Below are positions 28,590 through 36,668 of a DNA stretch of 64,000 nucleotides, in pieces. Made by a program: the position numbers and the translations under genes. The stretch is from assembly GCA_001449105.1 (NCBI GenBank), contig LNIY01000035.1, positions 41,178-105,177 on the forward strand, given 5' to 3'. Source of the DNA: Caulobacter vibrioides. GTDB lineage: Bacteria > Pseudomonadota > Alphaproteobacteria > Caulobacterales > Caulobacteraceae. The first letter of the stretch is position 1, and the number at the start of each line of letters is the position of its first letter. A model generated the notes under the pieces. That model ran no database searches. It had not been told where the DNA came from and was given only the letters and a program-made list of their open reading frames with translations.

Positions 28590-28709
28590 GCTTTCTCGGG
28601 TCGGCATCCACCGCCGGCCCGTTCTCGCCCGTAATATTGTCGTACTAGTCTGCGAGTCGCTCGCGCCGCGGCGACTTCTCGCCGTCCGTACAGTCCGAGG
28701 CTCTTTTCC

Positions 28710-29687
28710 ATGACCGCCCTGATCGATCTCGCCAGCCATCTCGCCGGCGATCCCTCCAGCCCAGCGGTCAAGACCGTCGTCACGCAAATCGCCGCCGCCT
28801 GCGCCCGCATCAGCCGCGTGGTGGCCGGCGGGGCCATCCTGGGCAATCTCGGCGCGGCCGGCGTCACCAACGTCCAGGACGAAGAGCAGAAGAAGCTCGA
28901 CATCCTGACCAACGACATCCTGCGCGATGCGCTGAAGGCCTGCGGCCCCGTCGCGGGCCTGGCGTCCGAGGAACTGGAAGAGATCGAGACCACGGGCCGC
29001 GAAGGCGGCTATCTGGTCACCTTCGATCCGCTCGACGGCTCCAGCAACATCGACGTCAACGTCTCGGTCGGCACCATCTTCTCGATCCTGCCCGCGCCGG
29101 AGGGCCGCGAGCCGACCGAAGCCGACTTCCTGCAGCCCGGCCGCCACCAGGTCGGGGCCGGCTACGCCGTCTACGGTCCGCAGACCATGCTGGTGCTGAC
29201 CCTGACCTCGGGCGTGGTCGGCTTCACCCTGTCGGCCGACGATCGCTGGCTGCTGACCCACGCCTCGGCGAGCATCCCGGCCGACACGGCCGAGTTCTCG
29301 ATCAACATGTCGAACCAGCGCCACTGGGCCGCGCCGATCCGGCGCTACGTCGACGGTTGCCTGCAAGGCAAGGAAGGCCCGCGGGGCAAGAACTTCAACA
29401 TGCGCTGGGTGGCCTCGATGGTCGCCGACGTGCACCGCATCCTGATGCGCGGCGGCGTCTTCATGTACCCGTGGGACGCCCGCGAGCCGAGCAAGCCGGG
29501 CAAGCTGCGCCTGATGTACGAGGCCAATCCGATGGCCCTGGTCGTCGAGCGCGCCGGCGGCAAGGCCACCGACGGCGTCACGCCGATCCTGGATCTGGCG
29601 CCGACCAAGCTGCACCAGCGCGTGCCGGTGGTGCTGGGCTCGGCCAACGAAGTGGATCAGGTCGCCAGGGAAACGGCGGCCGGTTGA
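28710..29687 (+). CDS. fbp: Fructose-1,6-bisphosphatase class I
   Basis: A second, unrelated-fold-class FBPase directly after glpX. 325 residues with the class I signature [26 protein letters not shown] and the substrate segments [20 protein letters not shown] and [12 protein letters not shown]. All metal-binding acidic residues appear intact, so it should be active. The gap to glpX is 120 bp, enough for a promoter of its own. It may be used in a different metabolic state from glpX. Confidence 0.95.
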   Translation: MTALIDLASHLAGDPSSPAVKTVVTQIAAACARISRVVAGGAILGNLGAAGVTNVQDEEQKKLDILTNDILRDALKACGPVAGLASEELEEIETTGREGGYLVTFDPLDGSSNIDVNVSVGTIFSILPAPEGREPTEADFLQPGRHQVGAGYAVYGPQTMLVLTLTSGVVGFTLSADDRWLLTHASASIPADTAEFSINMSNQRHWAAPIRRYVDGCLQGKEGPRGKNFNMRWVASMVADVHRILMRGGVFMYPWDAREPSKPGKLRLMYEANPMALVVERAGGKATDGVTPILDLAPTKLHQRVPVVLGSANEVDQVARETAAG

Positions 29688-29693
29688 TGGATC

Positions 29694-29719
29694 GCGCCCT
29701 CTCCCAAAGGGGAGGGCGC
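29694..29719. terminator. Possible bidirectional terminator between fbp and the membrane protein gene
   Basis: GCGCCCTCTCCC, AAA loop, GGGGAGGGCGC with one bulge, located between convergent genes. The T-run is missing. Confidence 0.45.
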
Positions 29720-29723
29720 TTCG

Positions 29724-30323
29724 TCAGCGGGCGAGCGCCGGCTTCGAGCGCAGGGCGGCCGCGGTCGCCAGGATCGAGCCGATCAGCACCAACTCGCCGG
29801 CGTTGCCGAGCCAGAACACGCCGCTGGCGGCGCTGCCGAACATCGTCAGGGCGCCCAGGCACAGCCACGGAACGCCAACGCGCCGCCACAGCAGGCCGCC
29901 GACGCCGATCAGCACCAGCACCGTTACGATCGACGGGATGGGCGGGCTGGCGGCCGCGTGGGCGTAGCGCAGCGTGCCGCCATACTCCTTGAGCACCAGG
30001 TTCAGGCCGAAGATCTCGGTATAGGCGCCGAGCGCGACGAGCGCGGCGGTCAGGATCCAGACCCAGGCGCGCAGGCGCAGCCCGGAAATCCAGAACACGA
30101 TGGGGATCAGCAGCGGTGTGAGCAGGCCGTGCGCGACGTAGCGCGGCACCGACAGGCCGATGAGCAGGTCGCCGGCCCCGACCAGGGCCCCGGCGGCGAT
30201 GATGGCGTTGTCCCAGCACAGCGCCAGGATGATGACGGTCAACGGCCAGAGGCGGAGCGAGCCGGCGAAGACGCCGGCGGCCAGCATTCCCGCGGCCATC
30301 AGCCAGAACACGAGGGTCATCAC
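29724..30323 (-). CDS. Integral membrane protein of unknown function
   Basis: 199 residues with about six hydrophobic helices (for example VFWLMAAGMLAAGVF, LTPLLIPIVFWISGL, IVTVLVLIGVGGLLW). No catalytic motif or transport signature is seen. It is inserted between fbp and recJ on the opposite strand, breaking the usual glpX-recJ neighbourhood. Confidence 0.75.
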   Translation of the reverse strand: MMTLVFWLMAAGMLAAGVFAGSLRLWPLTVIILALCWDNAIIAAGALVGAGDLLIGLSVPRYVAHGLLTPLLIPIVFWISGLRLRAWVWILTAALVALGAYTEIFGLNLVLKEYGGTLRYAHAAASPPIPSIVTVLVLIGVGGLLWRRVGVPWLCLGALTMFGSAASGVFWLGNAGELVLIGSILATAAALRSKPALAR

Positions 30324-30547
30324 GAGGGCGCTCCGTCCGATTCGCTGTCTTTATGAGTTTCGGAAGCTAGAGCGACCAGCGCCGTTGGCGGCGCCGATCA
30401 GCGAACTCGTCGCCACACGGTCAGCTTCCGGCCGGCATGGCCAGGGGGCGTCCGTTTTCGCCGCACCGTCGTGTCATGGATCGAATCCCGTAAAGGCGAT
30501 AGGGTCGCCCCATGCCCCAAGACGCTGATTTCAGGCTGGTTTAGCCC

Positions 30548-32368
30548 ATGGCCGCCGACGGTCATGCCGTTCCCGCCGCCGCCGAGGCCTTCCTCGGCGT
30601 CGAGCGCTCGCTGTCAGGACGCGCCTGGCGCGAGCGCCCCGCCGACGCCGCCGTCGCCCGCGACATCGCCCGCTTGCACGGCCTGTCCGAGCCCCTGGCC
30701 CGCGCCCTGGCCGCGCGGGGGATCACGCTGGACGGCGCGCGCGACTATCTGCAGCCGACCCTCAAGTCGCTGTTCCCCGACCCGTCCAGCTTCACCGACA
30801 TGGACCGGGCGGCCGAGATCCTGATCGACGCCCTCGTGCAGGGCCGGCCGACCATGGTGTTCGCCGACTACGACGTCGACGGCGCCACCAGCGCCGCCCA
30901 GCTGGTCCGCTGGTTCAGGCACATGGGCGTCGAGCTGCCGATCTACATTCCTGACCGCCTGAAGGAGGGTTACGGGCCGAGCCCCGCGGCCTTCAAGACC
31001 ATCCGCGATACCGGGGCCGAGCTGGTCGTCACCCTCGACTGCGGGGCGGCCGCCTACGACGCCATCGCCAGCGCCGCGACGATCGGACTGGAGGTCGTGG
31101 TCATCGACCACCACCTGATGCGCGAAGACCCGCCGGCCGCCGCCGCCGTGGTCAATCCCAACCGTCCGGGCTGCCAGAGCGGGCAGGGCGTGCTGGCCGC
31201 CGCAGGGGTCACCTTCGTGCTGTTGGTCGCCCTCAACCGCGAGGCCCGCAAGCGGGGGCTGTTCAGCGAGGATCGCCCCGAGCCCGATCTTCGCCAGTGG
31301 CTGGACCTGACGGCCTTGGGCGAGGTCTGCGACGTCACCCAGCTGGTCGGCTTCAACCGCTCGCTGACGGCCACGGGCCTGCGGGTGATGTCCAACTGGG
31401 CCAATCCGGGCCTGAAGGCCCTTCTTGAGGTCGCCAAGGGGCAGGGGGCGGCCAGCGTCTTCCATGCCGGCTTCATCCTGGGGCCGCGAATCAACGCCGG
31501 CGGCCGCATCGGTCGCTCCGACCTCGGCGCGCGTCTTCTTTCCACTGACGATCCGCTCGAGGCCAAGGCCCTGGCCGAGGAGCTCGACGAGCTCAACACC
31601 GAGCGAAAGGCCGTCGAGGCCGCCGTGGTCGAGGAGGCCGTGGCGATTCTCGAGCGCAGCAGCAACTTCGATCCGAACGCCCCCGTGATCGTCGTGGCCG
31701 GGGACGACTGGCACCCGGGCGTGGTCGGCATCGTCGCCAGCCGCCTGCGCGAGCGCTATCGCAAGCCCACCCTTGTGATCGGCATCGACCGGGCGGCGGG
31801 AATCGCCAAGGGCTCGGGTCGCTCGCAGCCGGGCGTGAATCTGGGTCGGGCGGTGCAGGCGGCCTTCGAGGCCGGCATCCTGATGGCCGGGGGCGGACAC
31901 GCCATGGCCGCGGGCCTGACCGTGCGTCCCGATTCGATTCCAGAACTGCGCGCCTTCTTGGAGGAAGCCCTGGCCGGCGAGATGGAGGCCGTGGGGGCCG
32001 AGTCGGTCGAGGTCGACGCCCTGGTGCAGCCCCGCGCCGCCAATCGCGGTCTCTGGACCGAGTTTCAGCAGATGGCCCCGTTCGGCCCCGGCAATGTCGA
32101 GCCGACCTTCGCCCTGGCCGGCGTGCGGCCCGAACGGGTCATGGCCCTGCGCGGCGGGCACGTGCGAGTCGACCTCGTCGGCCCGGCCGGCGACCGCATC
32201 AAGGCCGTATCCTGGCGCTCGGCCGAGACCGATCTTGGCCGCAGGTTGCTGGCGGGCGGCGGTGCGCTGCACGTCGTCGGCCGCCTGAAACCCGATGATT
32301 ATATGGGCCGGGAAGGGGTCCAGCTTGAGATCGAGGACGCCGCCGACCCGCGCATGTGGACGGAATAA
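30548..32368 (+). CDS. recJ: Single-stranded-DNA-specific exonuclease RecJ
   Basis: 5'-3' exonuclease in recombination and mismatch repair; 606 residues of the DHH/DHHA1 superfamily. Metal-binding motifs: FADYDVDGATSA, TLDCG, and VIDHHLM (the DHH), followed by GPRINAGGRIGRSD and the DHHA1 motif GGGHAMAAGLT. The C-terminal OB region FGPGNVEPTF is present. The start ATG at 30548 is 224 bp from the divergent membrane gene. Confidence 0.96.
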   Translation: MAADGHAVPAAAEAFLGVERSLSGRAWRERPADAAVARDIARLHGLSEPLARALAARGITLDGARDYLQPTLKSLFPDPSSFTDMDRAAEILIDALVQGRPTMVFADYDVDGATSAAQLVRWFRHMGVELPIYIPDRLKEGYGPSPAAFKTIRDTGAELVVTLDCGAAAYDAIASAATIGLEVVVIDHHLMREDPPAAAAVVNPNRPGCQSGQGVLAAAGVTFVLLVALNREARKRGLFSEDRPEPDLRQWLDLTALGEVCDVTQLVGFNRSLTATGLRVMSNWANPGLKALLEVAKGQGAASVFHAGFILGPRINAGGRIGRSDLGARLLSTDDPLEAKALAEELDELNTERKAVEAAVVEEAVAILERSSNFDPNAPVIVVAGDDWHPGVVGIVASRLRERYRKPTLVIGIDRAAGIAKGSGRSQPGVNLGRAVQAAFEAGILMAGGGHAMAAGLTVRPDSIPELRAFLEEALAGEMEAVGAESVEVDALVQPRAANRGLWTEFQQMAPFGPGNVEPTFALAGVRPERVMALRGGHVRVDLVGPAGDRIKAVSWRSAETDLGRRLLAGGGALHVVGRLKPDDYMGREGVQLEIEDAADPRMWTE

Positions 32369-32387
32369 AAAAATCGCATCTGACCGC

Positions 32388-32416
32388 TTGCGCTCTCCGG
32401 GGAGCCTTTGTATATC
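32388..32416 (+). promoter_or_regulatory. Promoter of the tRNA-Glu pair
   Basis: TTGCGC (32388-32393), 17-bp spacer, TATATC (32411-32416). Confidence 0.6.
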
Positions 32417-32437
32417 CCCGGCTCCTCGCGGCGACGC

Positions 32438-32512
32438 GGTCCCTTCGTCTATCGGTTAGGACGCCAGATTTTCAATCTGGAGAGAGGGGTTCGACTCCCC
32501 TAGGGACTGCCA
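32438..32512 (+). tRNA. tRNA-Glu (anticodon TTC), copy 1
   Basis: 75 nt with encoded CCA. The acceptor GGTCCCT pairs with AGGGACT (one G-U pair). The anticodon stem CCAGA/TCTGG encloses the loop TTTTCAA (anticodon TTC). The T-arm AGGGGTTCGACTCCCCT is perfect. Confidence 0.96.
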
Positions 32513-32570
32513 GTCGCGAGGCGTCTACTTTTGAACTACTGCGGATTATCTTGCTTCTACGAAGCTTAGT

Positions 32571-32645
32571 GGTCCCTTCGTCTATCGGTTAGGACGCCAG
32601 ATTTTCAATCTGGAGAGAGGGGTTCGACTCCCCTAGGGACTGCCA
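32571..32645 (+). tRNA. tRNA-Glu (anticodon TTC), copy 2
   Basis: Identical to copy 1 over the whole 75 nt; 58 bp lie between the copies. Probably a co-transcribed tandem pair. Confidence 0.96.
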
Positions 32646-32678
32646 ACCGCAGAGTTCAGAGTTTCCCATACGACACAG

Positions 32679-32703
32679 AAGGCGCGACTAAACGTCGCGC
32701 CTT
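32679..32703 (+). terminator. Terminator after the tRNA-Glu pair
   Basis: AAGGCGCGAC, loop TAAAC, GTCGCGCCTT, then TCGTATT (weak T tract). Confidence 0.7.
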
Positions 32704-32818
32704 TCGTATTGCGCGCTCTCCATATCATTTGGCCATTGACGGCCATCCCTCCCCGAGAACAGTGTTATTCTTGTGGCGCTCGCTCCTTTGGGCTGTTTGG
32801 GCGAGCCAGAGGGGCGGA

Positions 32819-33409
32819 ATGTCTGGTTACGACTTGGATGCATCGGGCGTGCACGAAGACCTCGTGCGTATCAGCGGCCGTGTGAAATGGTTCGATGTCG
32901 GCAAGGGCTACGGCTTCATCGTCCCCGACGATCCGGGCCAGACCGGCCTGAAGGACGTCCTGCTTCACGTGACATCCCTGCGCAATTGCGGCCGTGAGTC
33001 GGCCCTCGAGGGCTCGGTCATCGTCTGCGACGTGGTCAAGCGGCCCAAGGGCTGGCAGGTCAGCGAGGTCGTCGATCTCGATGAGACCTCCGCGCCGTCG
33101 CCGCTGGAGCGTCCGCGCCGAACCTTCGACGAGGCCGCGCCCCGACGCGACGGCCCGCGCGCCTTCGGCGGCGCGGCGCGCCAGTCCCTGACGCCGGCCG
33201 GGCCGCCGGAACGGGCCAAGGTCAAGTGGTTCAATCGCACCAAGGGCTACGGCTTCGTCGTTCGCGACGAGGCGCCGGGCGATATCTTCGTGCACATCGA
33301 GACCCTGCGCCGCGGCGGACTGGAGGATCTCCAGCCGGGCGACGACGTGATGGTCCGGTTCGCCCAGGGGCCCAAGGGTCTGGTCGTCGCCGAGATCACC
33401 GCCGCCTGA
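32819..33409 (+). CDS. Tandem cold-shock domain protein
   Basis: 196 residues containing two cold-shock domains joined by a Pro/Arg-rich linker of about 50 residues. The first RNP motif region is [16 protein letters not shown] and the second [16 protein letters not shown]; each has its second strand motif (DVLLHVTSL and DIFVHIETL). It should bind single-stranded nucleic acid. Two-domain Csps are characteristic of Caulobacter and relatives. The ATG at 32819 follows AGAGGGG. Confidence 0.93.
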   Translation: MSGYDLDASGVHEDLVRISGRVKWFDVGKGYGFIVPDDPGQTGLKDVLLHVTSLRNCGRESALEGSVIVCDVVKRPKGWQVSEVVDLDETSAPSPLERPRRTFDEAAPRRDGPRAFGGAARQSLTPAGPPERAKVKWFNRTKGYGFVVRDEAPGDIFVHIETLRRGGLEDLQPGDDVMVRFAQGPKGLVVAEITAA

Positions 33410-33478
33410 GGCGGCTTTTCGGGCCGGAGAGGGGCGGGTAGGGTTCCTGCCGGTTTCCCCGGTCCTGGCGAGGCGTTC

Positions 33479-33961
33479 TTGGCCCTTTTCGACGATCTGC
33501 GGCGGCGTGACGCCCTGAGGCTCCTGGCGGGCGCTCCGCTCGCCTTGGGCGGCGCCGGCCAGGCGCTGGCCGCGGCTTCGCGCCTGGAGCCCCTGGAGAT
33601 CATCACCGGGCGCGGCGTCGCCCGTTTCCAGGTCGAGATCGCCGCCACCAAGGCCGAGCAGCGCAAGGGGCTGATGTTCCGCAAGTCGCTGGCTCCGGAC
33701 CGCGGCATGCTGTTCGTCTACACGAAGCCGCAACGCGCGGCCTTCTGGATGAAGAACACCCTGATCCCGCTCGACATCCTCTACATCGGCGCCGACGGGA
33801 AGATCCTGTCGATGGTCCGCAACGCCCGTCCGCACGACGAGACGCCGCTGCCGTCCGGCGGCCCGGTCCTGGGCGTGCTGGAGATCGCGGGCGGCAGGGC
33901 GGGGCAACTGGGCGTGCTCCCCGGCGACCGCGTGCGTCACCGGATCTTCCCCAAGGGCTGA
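33479..33961 (+). CDS. DUF192 family exported protein
   Basis: 160 residues. A TTG start is likely (GCGAGG upstream, no better codon). The N-terminal hydrophobic segment LLAGAPLALGGAGQALAAAS may be a signal peptide. The DUF192 core is evident: QRKGLMFRKSL, GMLFVYTKP, FWMKNTLIPLDILYI and VLEIAGGRAGQLGV. DUF192 proteins are small, often secreted and of unknown function. Confidence 0.87.
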   Translation: MALFDDLRRRDALRLLAGAPLALGGAGQALAAASRLEPLEIITGRGVARFQVEIAATKAEQRKGLMFRKSLAPDRGMLFVYTKPQRAAFWMKNTLIPLDILYIGADGKILSMVRNARPHDETPLPSGGPVLGVLEIAGGRAGQLGVLPGDRVRHRIFPKG

Positions 33962-34061
33962 CTACGTCGAAAATCGCGCCCGCGGCAGGGTGATGTGATT
34001 ATGGGTGATGCGGCGGGTTCTGCGCGCGAACGAAGGTGGAACATCTTCGAGCTTGGCGAGC

Positions 34062-34085
34062 GCAAACTCACAATTGTGAGTTTGC
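34062..34085. promoter_or_regulatory. 24-bp perfect palindrome upstream of tRNA-Pro(TGG)
   Basis: GCAAACTCACAA (34062-34073) followed by its exact reverse complement. A further half-site AAACTCACAA occurs at 34088-34097. There is no T-run, so it reads as an operator rather than a terminator. The 200 bp between the DUF192 gene and the tRNA hold no gene that I can support. Confidence 0.5.
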
Positions 34086-34161
34086 TGAAACTCACAAAGT
34101 GCTCCTTTGTTCTATTGCTAAGAATCGTAAAACCGTTAGAAGGCAAGCCCTTGCTGGTGTC

Positions 34162-34238
34162 CGGAGCGTAGCGCAGCCTGGTAGCGCATCTGTTTTGGGA
34201 GCAGAGGGTCGCAGGTTCAAATCCTGCCGCTCCGACCA
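34162..34238 (+). tRNA. tRNA-Pro (anticodon TGG)
   Basis: 77 nt with CCA. The acceptor CGGAGCG/CGCTCCG is the same as in tRNA-Pro(GGG). The anticodon loop TTTGGGA sits between TCTGT and GCAGA, giving TGG. Confidence 0.96.
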
Positions 34239-34262
34239 TCGGCAGACCGTTTGGAGAGGCCC

Positions 34263-34568
34263 ATGCTCGCCCGCATCTATCGTCCCGCCAAGAACGCCAT
34301 GCAATCGGGCAAGGCCAAGACCAAGGACTGGGTGCTGGAATTCGAACCGGCCTCGGCCCGCAAGCCCGACCCGCTGATGGGCTGGACCCAGTCCAGCGAC
34401 ATGAACGGCCAGGTCCGCCTGACCTTCGAAACCCGCGACGAAGCCATCGCCTACGCCCAGCGCCACGAGATTTCGTTCCAGCTGTTCGAGCCGAAGGTTC
34501 CCAAGCGCATCATCAAGGCCTACGCCGACAATTTCGCGACCAACCGCAAGCAGCCCTGGACCCACTGA
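34263..34568 (+). CDS. ETC complex I subunit, NDUFS4-like
   Basis: 101 residues of the conserved family equivalent to mitochondrial complex I subunit NDUFS4 (18 kDa), an alphaproteobacterial accessory subunit. MLARIYRPAKNAMQSGKAKT at the start, DWVLEFEPASARKPDPLMGW and TRDEAIAYAQRHEI identify it. GGAGAGG precedes the ATG at 34263. nuo genes are not nearby. Confidence 0.94.
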   Translation: MLARIYRPAKNAMQSGKAKTKDWVLEFEPASARKPDPLMGWTQSSDMNGQVRLTFETRDEAIAYAQRHEISFQLFEPKVPKRIIKAYADNFATNRKQPWTH

Positions 34569-34596
34569 GGGCCTCCCGGGCTAAGCCGGCCAGCGC

Positions 34597-34673
34597 GCGC
34601 CCTTAGCTCAGTTGGATAGAGCATTCGCCTTCTAAGCGAACGGTCGCAGGTTCGAATCCTGCAGGGCGCGCCA
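34597..34673 (+). tRNA. tRNA-Arg (anticodon TCT)
   Basis: 77 nt with CCA. The acceptor GCGCCCT pairs with AGGGCGC. The stem TTCGC/GCGAA encloses CTTCTAA, anticodon TCT. It marks the left edge of the accessory region. Confidence 0.97.
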
Positions 34674-34794
34674 ACATTTTTCTAGAACTGTTTTCTTTTT
34701 AAAATCAATAACTTGAAGTATTTCGGTTTCAATTGAAACGACTTTGCGGCCCGTCGTTCCCTTTGTAAGTATCTGTTTTCGTTAGCGATATTGT

Positions 34795-34814
34795 GGTTCG
34801 AGTCCAGCAGGGTG
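34795..34814 (+). other. Degenerate copy of the tRNA-Arg 3' end (attachment-site-like)
   Basis: 17 of 20 bases match the T-arm and acceptor region of tRNA-Arg at 34649-34668 (differences at three positions). It lies 146 bp downstream in an AT-rich stretch. It may be the trace of an old integration; the similarity is too short to prove this. Confidence 0.4.
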
Positions 34815-34898
34815 GTAAGGGGCTTATGACCCGGTCCTGAAGGATTTACCCACCCGCAAAAGCGACATTTTGGGACAGAAGAAGAGGGCAGTTCTTCC

Positions 34899-35339
34899 TC
34901 ACCGAGTTCGTCGCATTGGACTCGCCGTGGACCGCTTCGGGACCTCCAACGCGACCAAGAAGCGGTACCGATCGCCGTCTCTCCAGTAGGTCCGGCCCGA
35001 GCCGAGCGAGAGCGCCTTCCAAGCTCGTCCCTCGACGGCCTTTCGCCACCGGCCAAGCGCCGAAGGGCCGGAAAATCCAAGCTCGCGCGCCAGGACGCCG
35101 GCGCTCGCCTTCGCTCCAACACCTTGCTGGACAAGCAACTCCCGCCGCACCTGGGTGAGCAGGGCGGAATAGCTGCCGCCCTCGCTCATCAGCCTCCGAT
35201 GCAGCGTCCGCCGATCTATTGATAGGTGAGCCGCGACGGCTTCCGCAGAGCACGACCCCCTCGGAAGAAGCTCACGGATAAGCGACACCACGATCGGGCC
35301 CAGGGCCGGGCGGTCAATTTTGACGCGAGATTTCGTCAT
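34899..35339 (-). CDS. Stand-alone AraC-type DNA-binding protein, copy 1
   Basis: 146 residues. The two helix-turn-helix units of an AraC DNA-binding domain fill residues 14-110: CSAEAVAAHLSIDRRTLHRRL and ASAGVLARELGFSGPSALGRW. The N-terminal sensor domain of normal AraC proteins is missing and is replaced by 13 residues. The ATG is at 35337-35339. Two TGTCCCAAA boxes lie 30-60 bp upstream, suggesting autoregulation. A near-identical copy is at 44910. The C-terminal 35 residues (TYWRDGDRYRFLVALEVPKR) have no known counterpart. Confidence 0.8.
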   Translation of the reverse strand: MTKSRVKIDRPALGPIVVSLIRELLPRGSCSAEAVAAHLSIDRRTLHRRLMSEGGSYSALLTQVRRELLVQQGVGAKASAGVLARELGFSGPSALGRWRKAVEGRAWKALSLGSGRTYWRDGDRYRFLVALEVPKRSTASPMRRTR

Positions 35340-35368
35340 CGCGGCGATCCCTGAGGTGCTCCCAAAAA

Positions 35369-35399
35369 TGTCCCAAATTGTTCGTCTTAATGTCCCAAA
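35369..35399. promoter_or_regulatory. Tandem TGTCCCAAA boxes upstream of AraC-like copy 1
   Basis: TGTCCCAAA at 35369-35377 and 35391-35399, direct repeats with a 22-bp period, i.e. two helical turns, the usual layout of AraC-family half-sites. A reverse-oriented TTTGGGACA is at 34869-34877 beyond the gene's stop. Confidence 0.6.
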
Positions 35400-35514
35400 T
35401 CGTCAATCGGCCCAATCGAGCCAGTCAGGACGGCTGGATTGTCCAACAGCCCGTTCTGACTCTAAGGGGACCTTGGGAACGGCAGGTTCGTGGTGGGCAG
35501 GGAGATCGGTAGCT

Positions 35515-35709
35515 ATGACCCTGCTGCGGATGCCACGGAAACATGGCAGGCCCGTGCGTTCCTTATATGGACTCATTGGCGACATGAGAATCGATCCGAC
35601 TTATGGTGCGCTAACGTCGCGCCTGTGGGTCGTGTGTGGACGACGTCGCATCGAGATTTACGAAGACCGATGGATTCAAAAGCGCGCTTTCTCGGAGGCT
35701 CCAACCTGA
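35515..35709 (+). CDS. Possible small protein
   Basis: 64 residues from an ATG at 35515 with GGAG about 11 bases upstream. The sequence is protein-like (DPTYGALTSRLWVVCGRRRI, IYEDRWIQKRAF) and less biased than shadow frames, but no family is recognised. It ends 11 bp before a possible TTG start of the next gene. It could be the first gene of that unit or an accident. Confidence 0.3.
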   Translation: MTLLRMPRKHGRPVRSLYGLIGDMRIDPTYGALTSRLWVVCGRRRIEIYEDRWIQKRAFSEAPT

Positions 35710-35720
35710 CGAGGACAGGT

Positions 35721-36659
35721 TTGATCGCTCCTGCCGTCGCGCCGCAGCCGGCGTCGTCGGTCGTGCAAGTAGGAACCGCCGTGCTGCAGAGCCTGCGGTC
35801 GGCCAAACCCATGGGGACCGACGGGCGAGGCCTGGTGATGTCTCCACCCGCGAAGATCGGACCTGAAGGGCTGGAGGTTGAGGACCAGCTGGATCTGCAG
35901 GAACTGCGCTCGACGTTGTTGTTCTGGGATCGCATCGACTACCCCAGCAACAATGCCTTCCCGGGCCAAACGGGACCCGAGGAAGACTTTCTGATCGCCG
36001 AGGGGGTCATGTCGCGGTCGGGGATTGTGGTGGCTGGCCAGAGCGATGCGGGCCTCACGCAGCGTCATGCGCACCTGCTGGCCTATCGGCTGCACGAGGA
36101 ACAGGAACTTGGTCGGTGGACGCTCGGCCACGGTGCCGATGCCCTCGGCTTCCCCCCTGACGAGATGGCCGAGGGACGCGGGCTCCTCTTGAAGCTCTAC
36201 CAGGCCGTGCCGATCCCGGATCGAGACATGCCGCTTGAGGCTGTGCTGGATTTCAAGCATCGTCGGCGCGACGAACTCATCGCCCTGCGCACTCATTTCG
36301 AACGCGTCTATCAGGCGATCCTCGGCGCGCCGGATCGATCGCTCGCCGAGCTGACGGAATGGGCCGCGCTCGACAAGGCCATCGCCGACCACGTCAAGGT
36401 CGCGGTCGAGATCAAGAGCCCCTTCAAGCTCGCCAATCTGCAGATGCGGTTCAAGCTTGGCGACGTCGCGATCGGTTATGCGGTCGCCGATATGGCGCTA
36501 AGGGCGCATCTTCCCCTGGCGAGCGCGGTTCTCACCGGCGGTTTGGCCGCTGCCGCGTCGAGCTTCGGGTCCCTGGGCGTCTGTTTGGGCCTGAAAGAGG
36601 CCAAGGCCTCCAACTCGCCCTTCGAGTACATCACCTCGATCCATCGCGACATGCTATGA
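35721..36659 (+). CDS. Unknown protein of the defence island
   Basis: About 312 residues from a TTG with GAGG 6 bases upstream; ATG codons at 35670, 35811 and 35838 are alternatives. Visible parts: LRSTLLFWDRIDYPSNNAF, then PIPDRDMPLEAVLDFKHRRR-DELIALRTHFERVY, and a C-terminal small-residue hydrophobic stretch (ASAVLTGGLAAAASSFGSLG). The pattern 'IP..d.PLE.VL.Fk..rrdEL..lR' recalls uncharacterised proteins of defence regions, such as the DUF6236 group, but I am not sure of the family. It converges on the HNH gene. Confidence 0.6.
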   Translation: MIAPAVAPQPASSVVQVGTAVLQSLRSAKPMGTDGRGLVMSPPAKIGPEGLEVEDQLDLQELRSTLLFWDRIDYPSNNAFPGQTGPEEDFLIAEGVMSRSGIVVAGQSDAGLTQRHAHLLAYRLHEEQELGRWTLGHGADALGFPPDEMAEGRGLLLKLYQAVPIPDRDMPLEAVLDFKHRRRDELIALRTHFERVYQAILGAPDRSLAELTEWAALDKAIADHVKVAVEIKSPFKLANLQMRFKLGDVAIGYAVADMALRAHLPLASAVLTGGLAAAASSFGSLGVCLGLKEAKASNSPFEYITSIHRDML

Positions 36660-36668
36660 TCGAGCAGT

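Larger units (their letters stand above)
34829..35420. repeat. 592-bp direct repeat, copy 1
   Basis: Nearly identical to 44831-45422 over the same length and in the same orientation. Both begin with ACCCGGTCCTGAAGGATTTA and end with GTCAATCGGCCCAATCGAG. Each contains the AraC-like gene, its upstream tandem boxes and a downstream inverted box. There are no terminal inverted repeats. Confidence 0.9.

Noticed and set aside
33937..34239. A 100-residue minus-strand frame beginning MVGAAGFEPATLCSQNRC.
   Set aside because: It runs through tRNA-Pro; this is the well-known spurious translation of a tRNA complement.
34829..35420. Insertion sequence for the 592-bp repeats.
   Set aside because: No transposase, no terminal inverted repeats and no target duplication; the encoded protein is an AraC-like DNA-binding protein.
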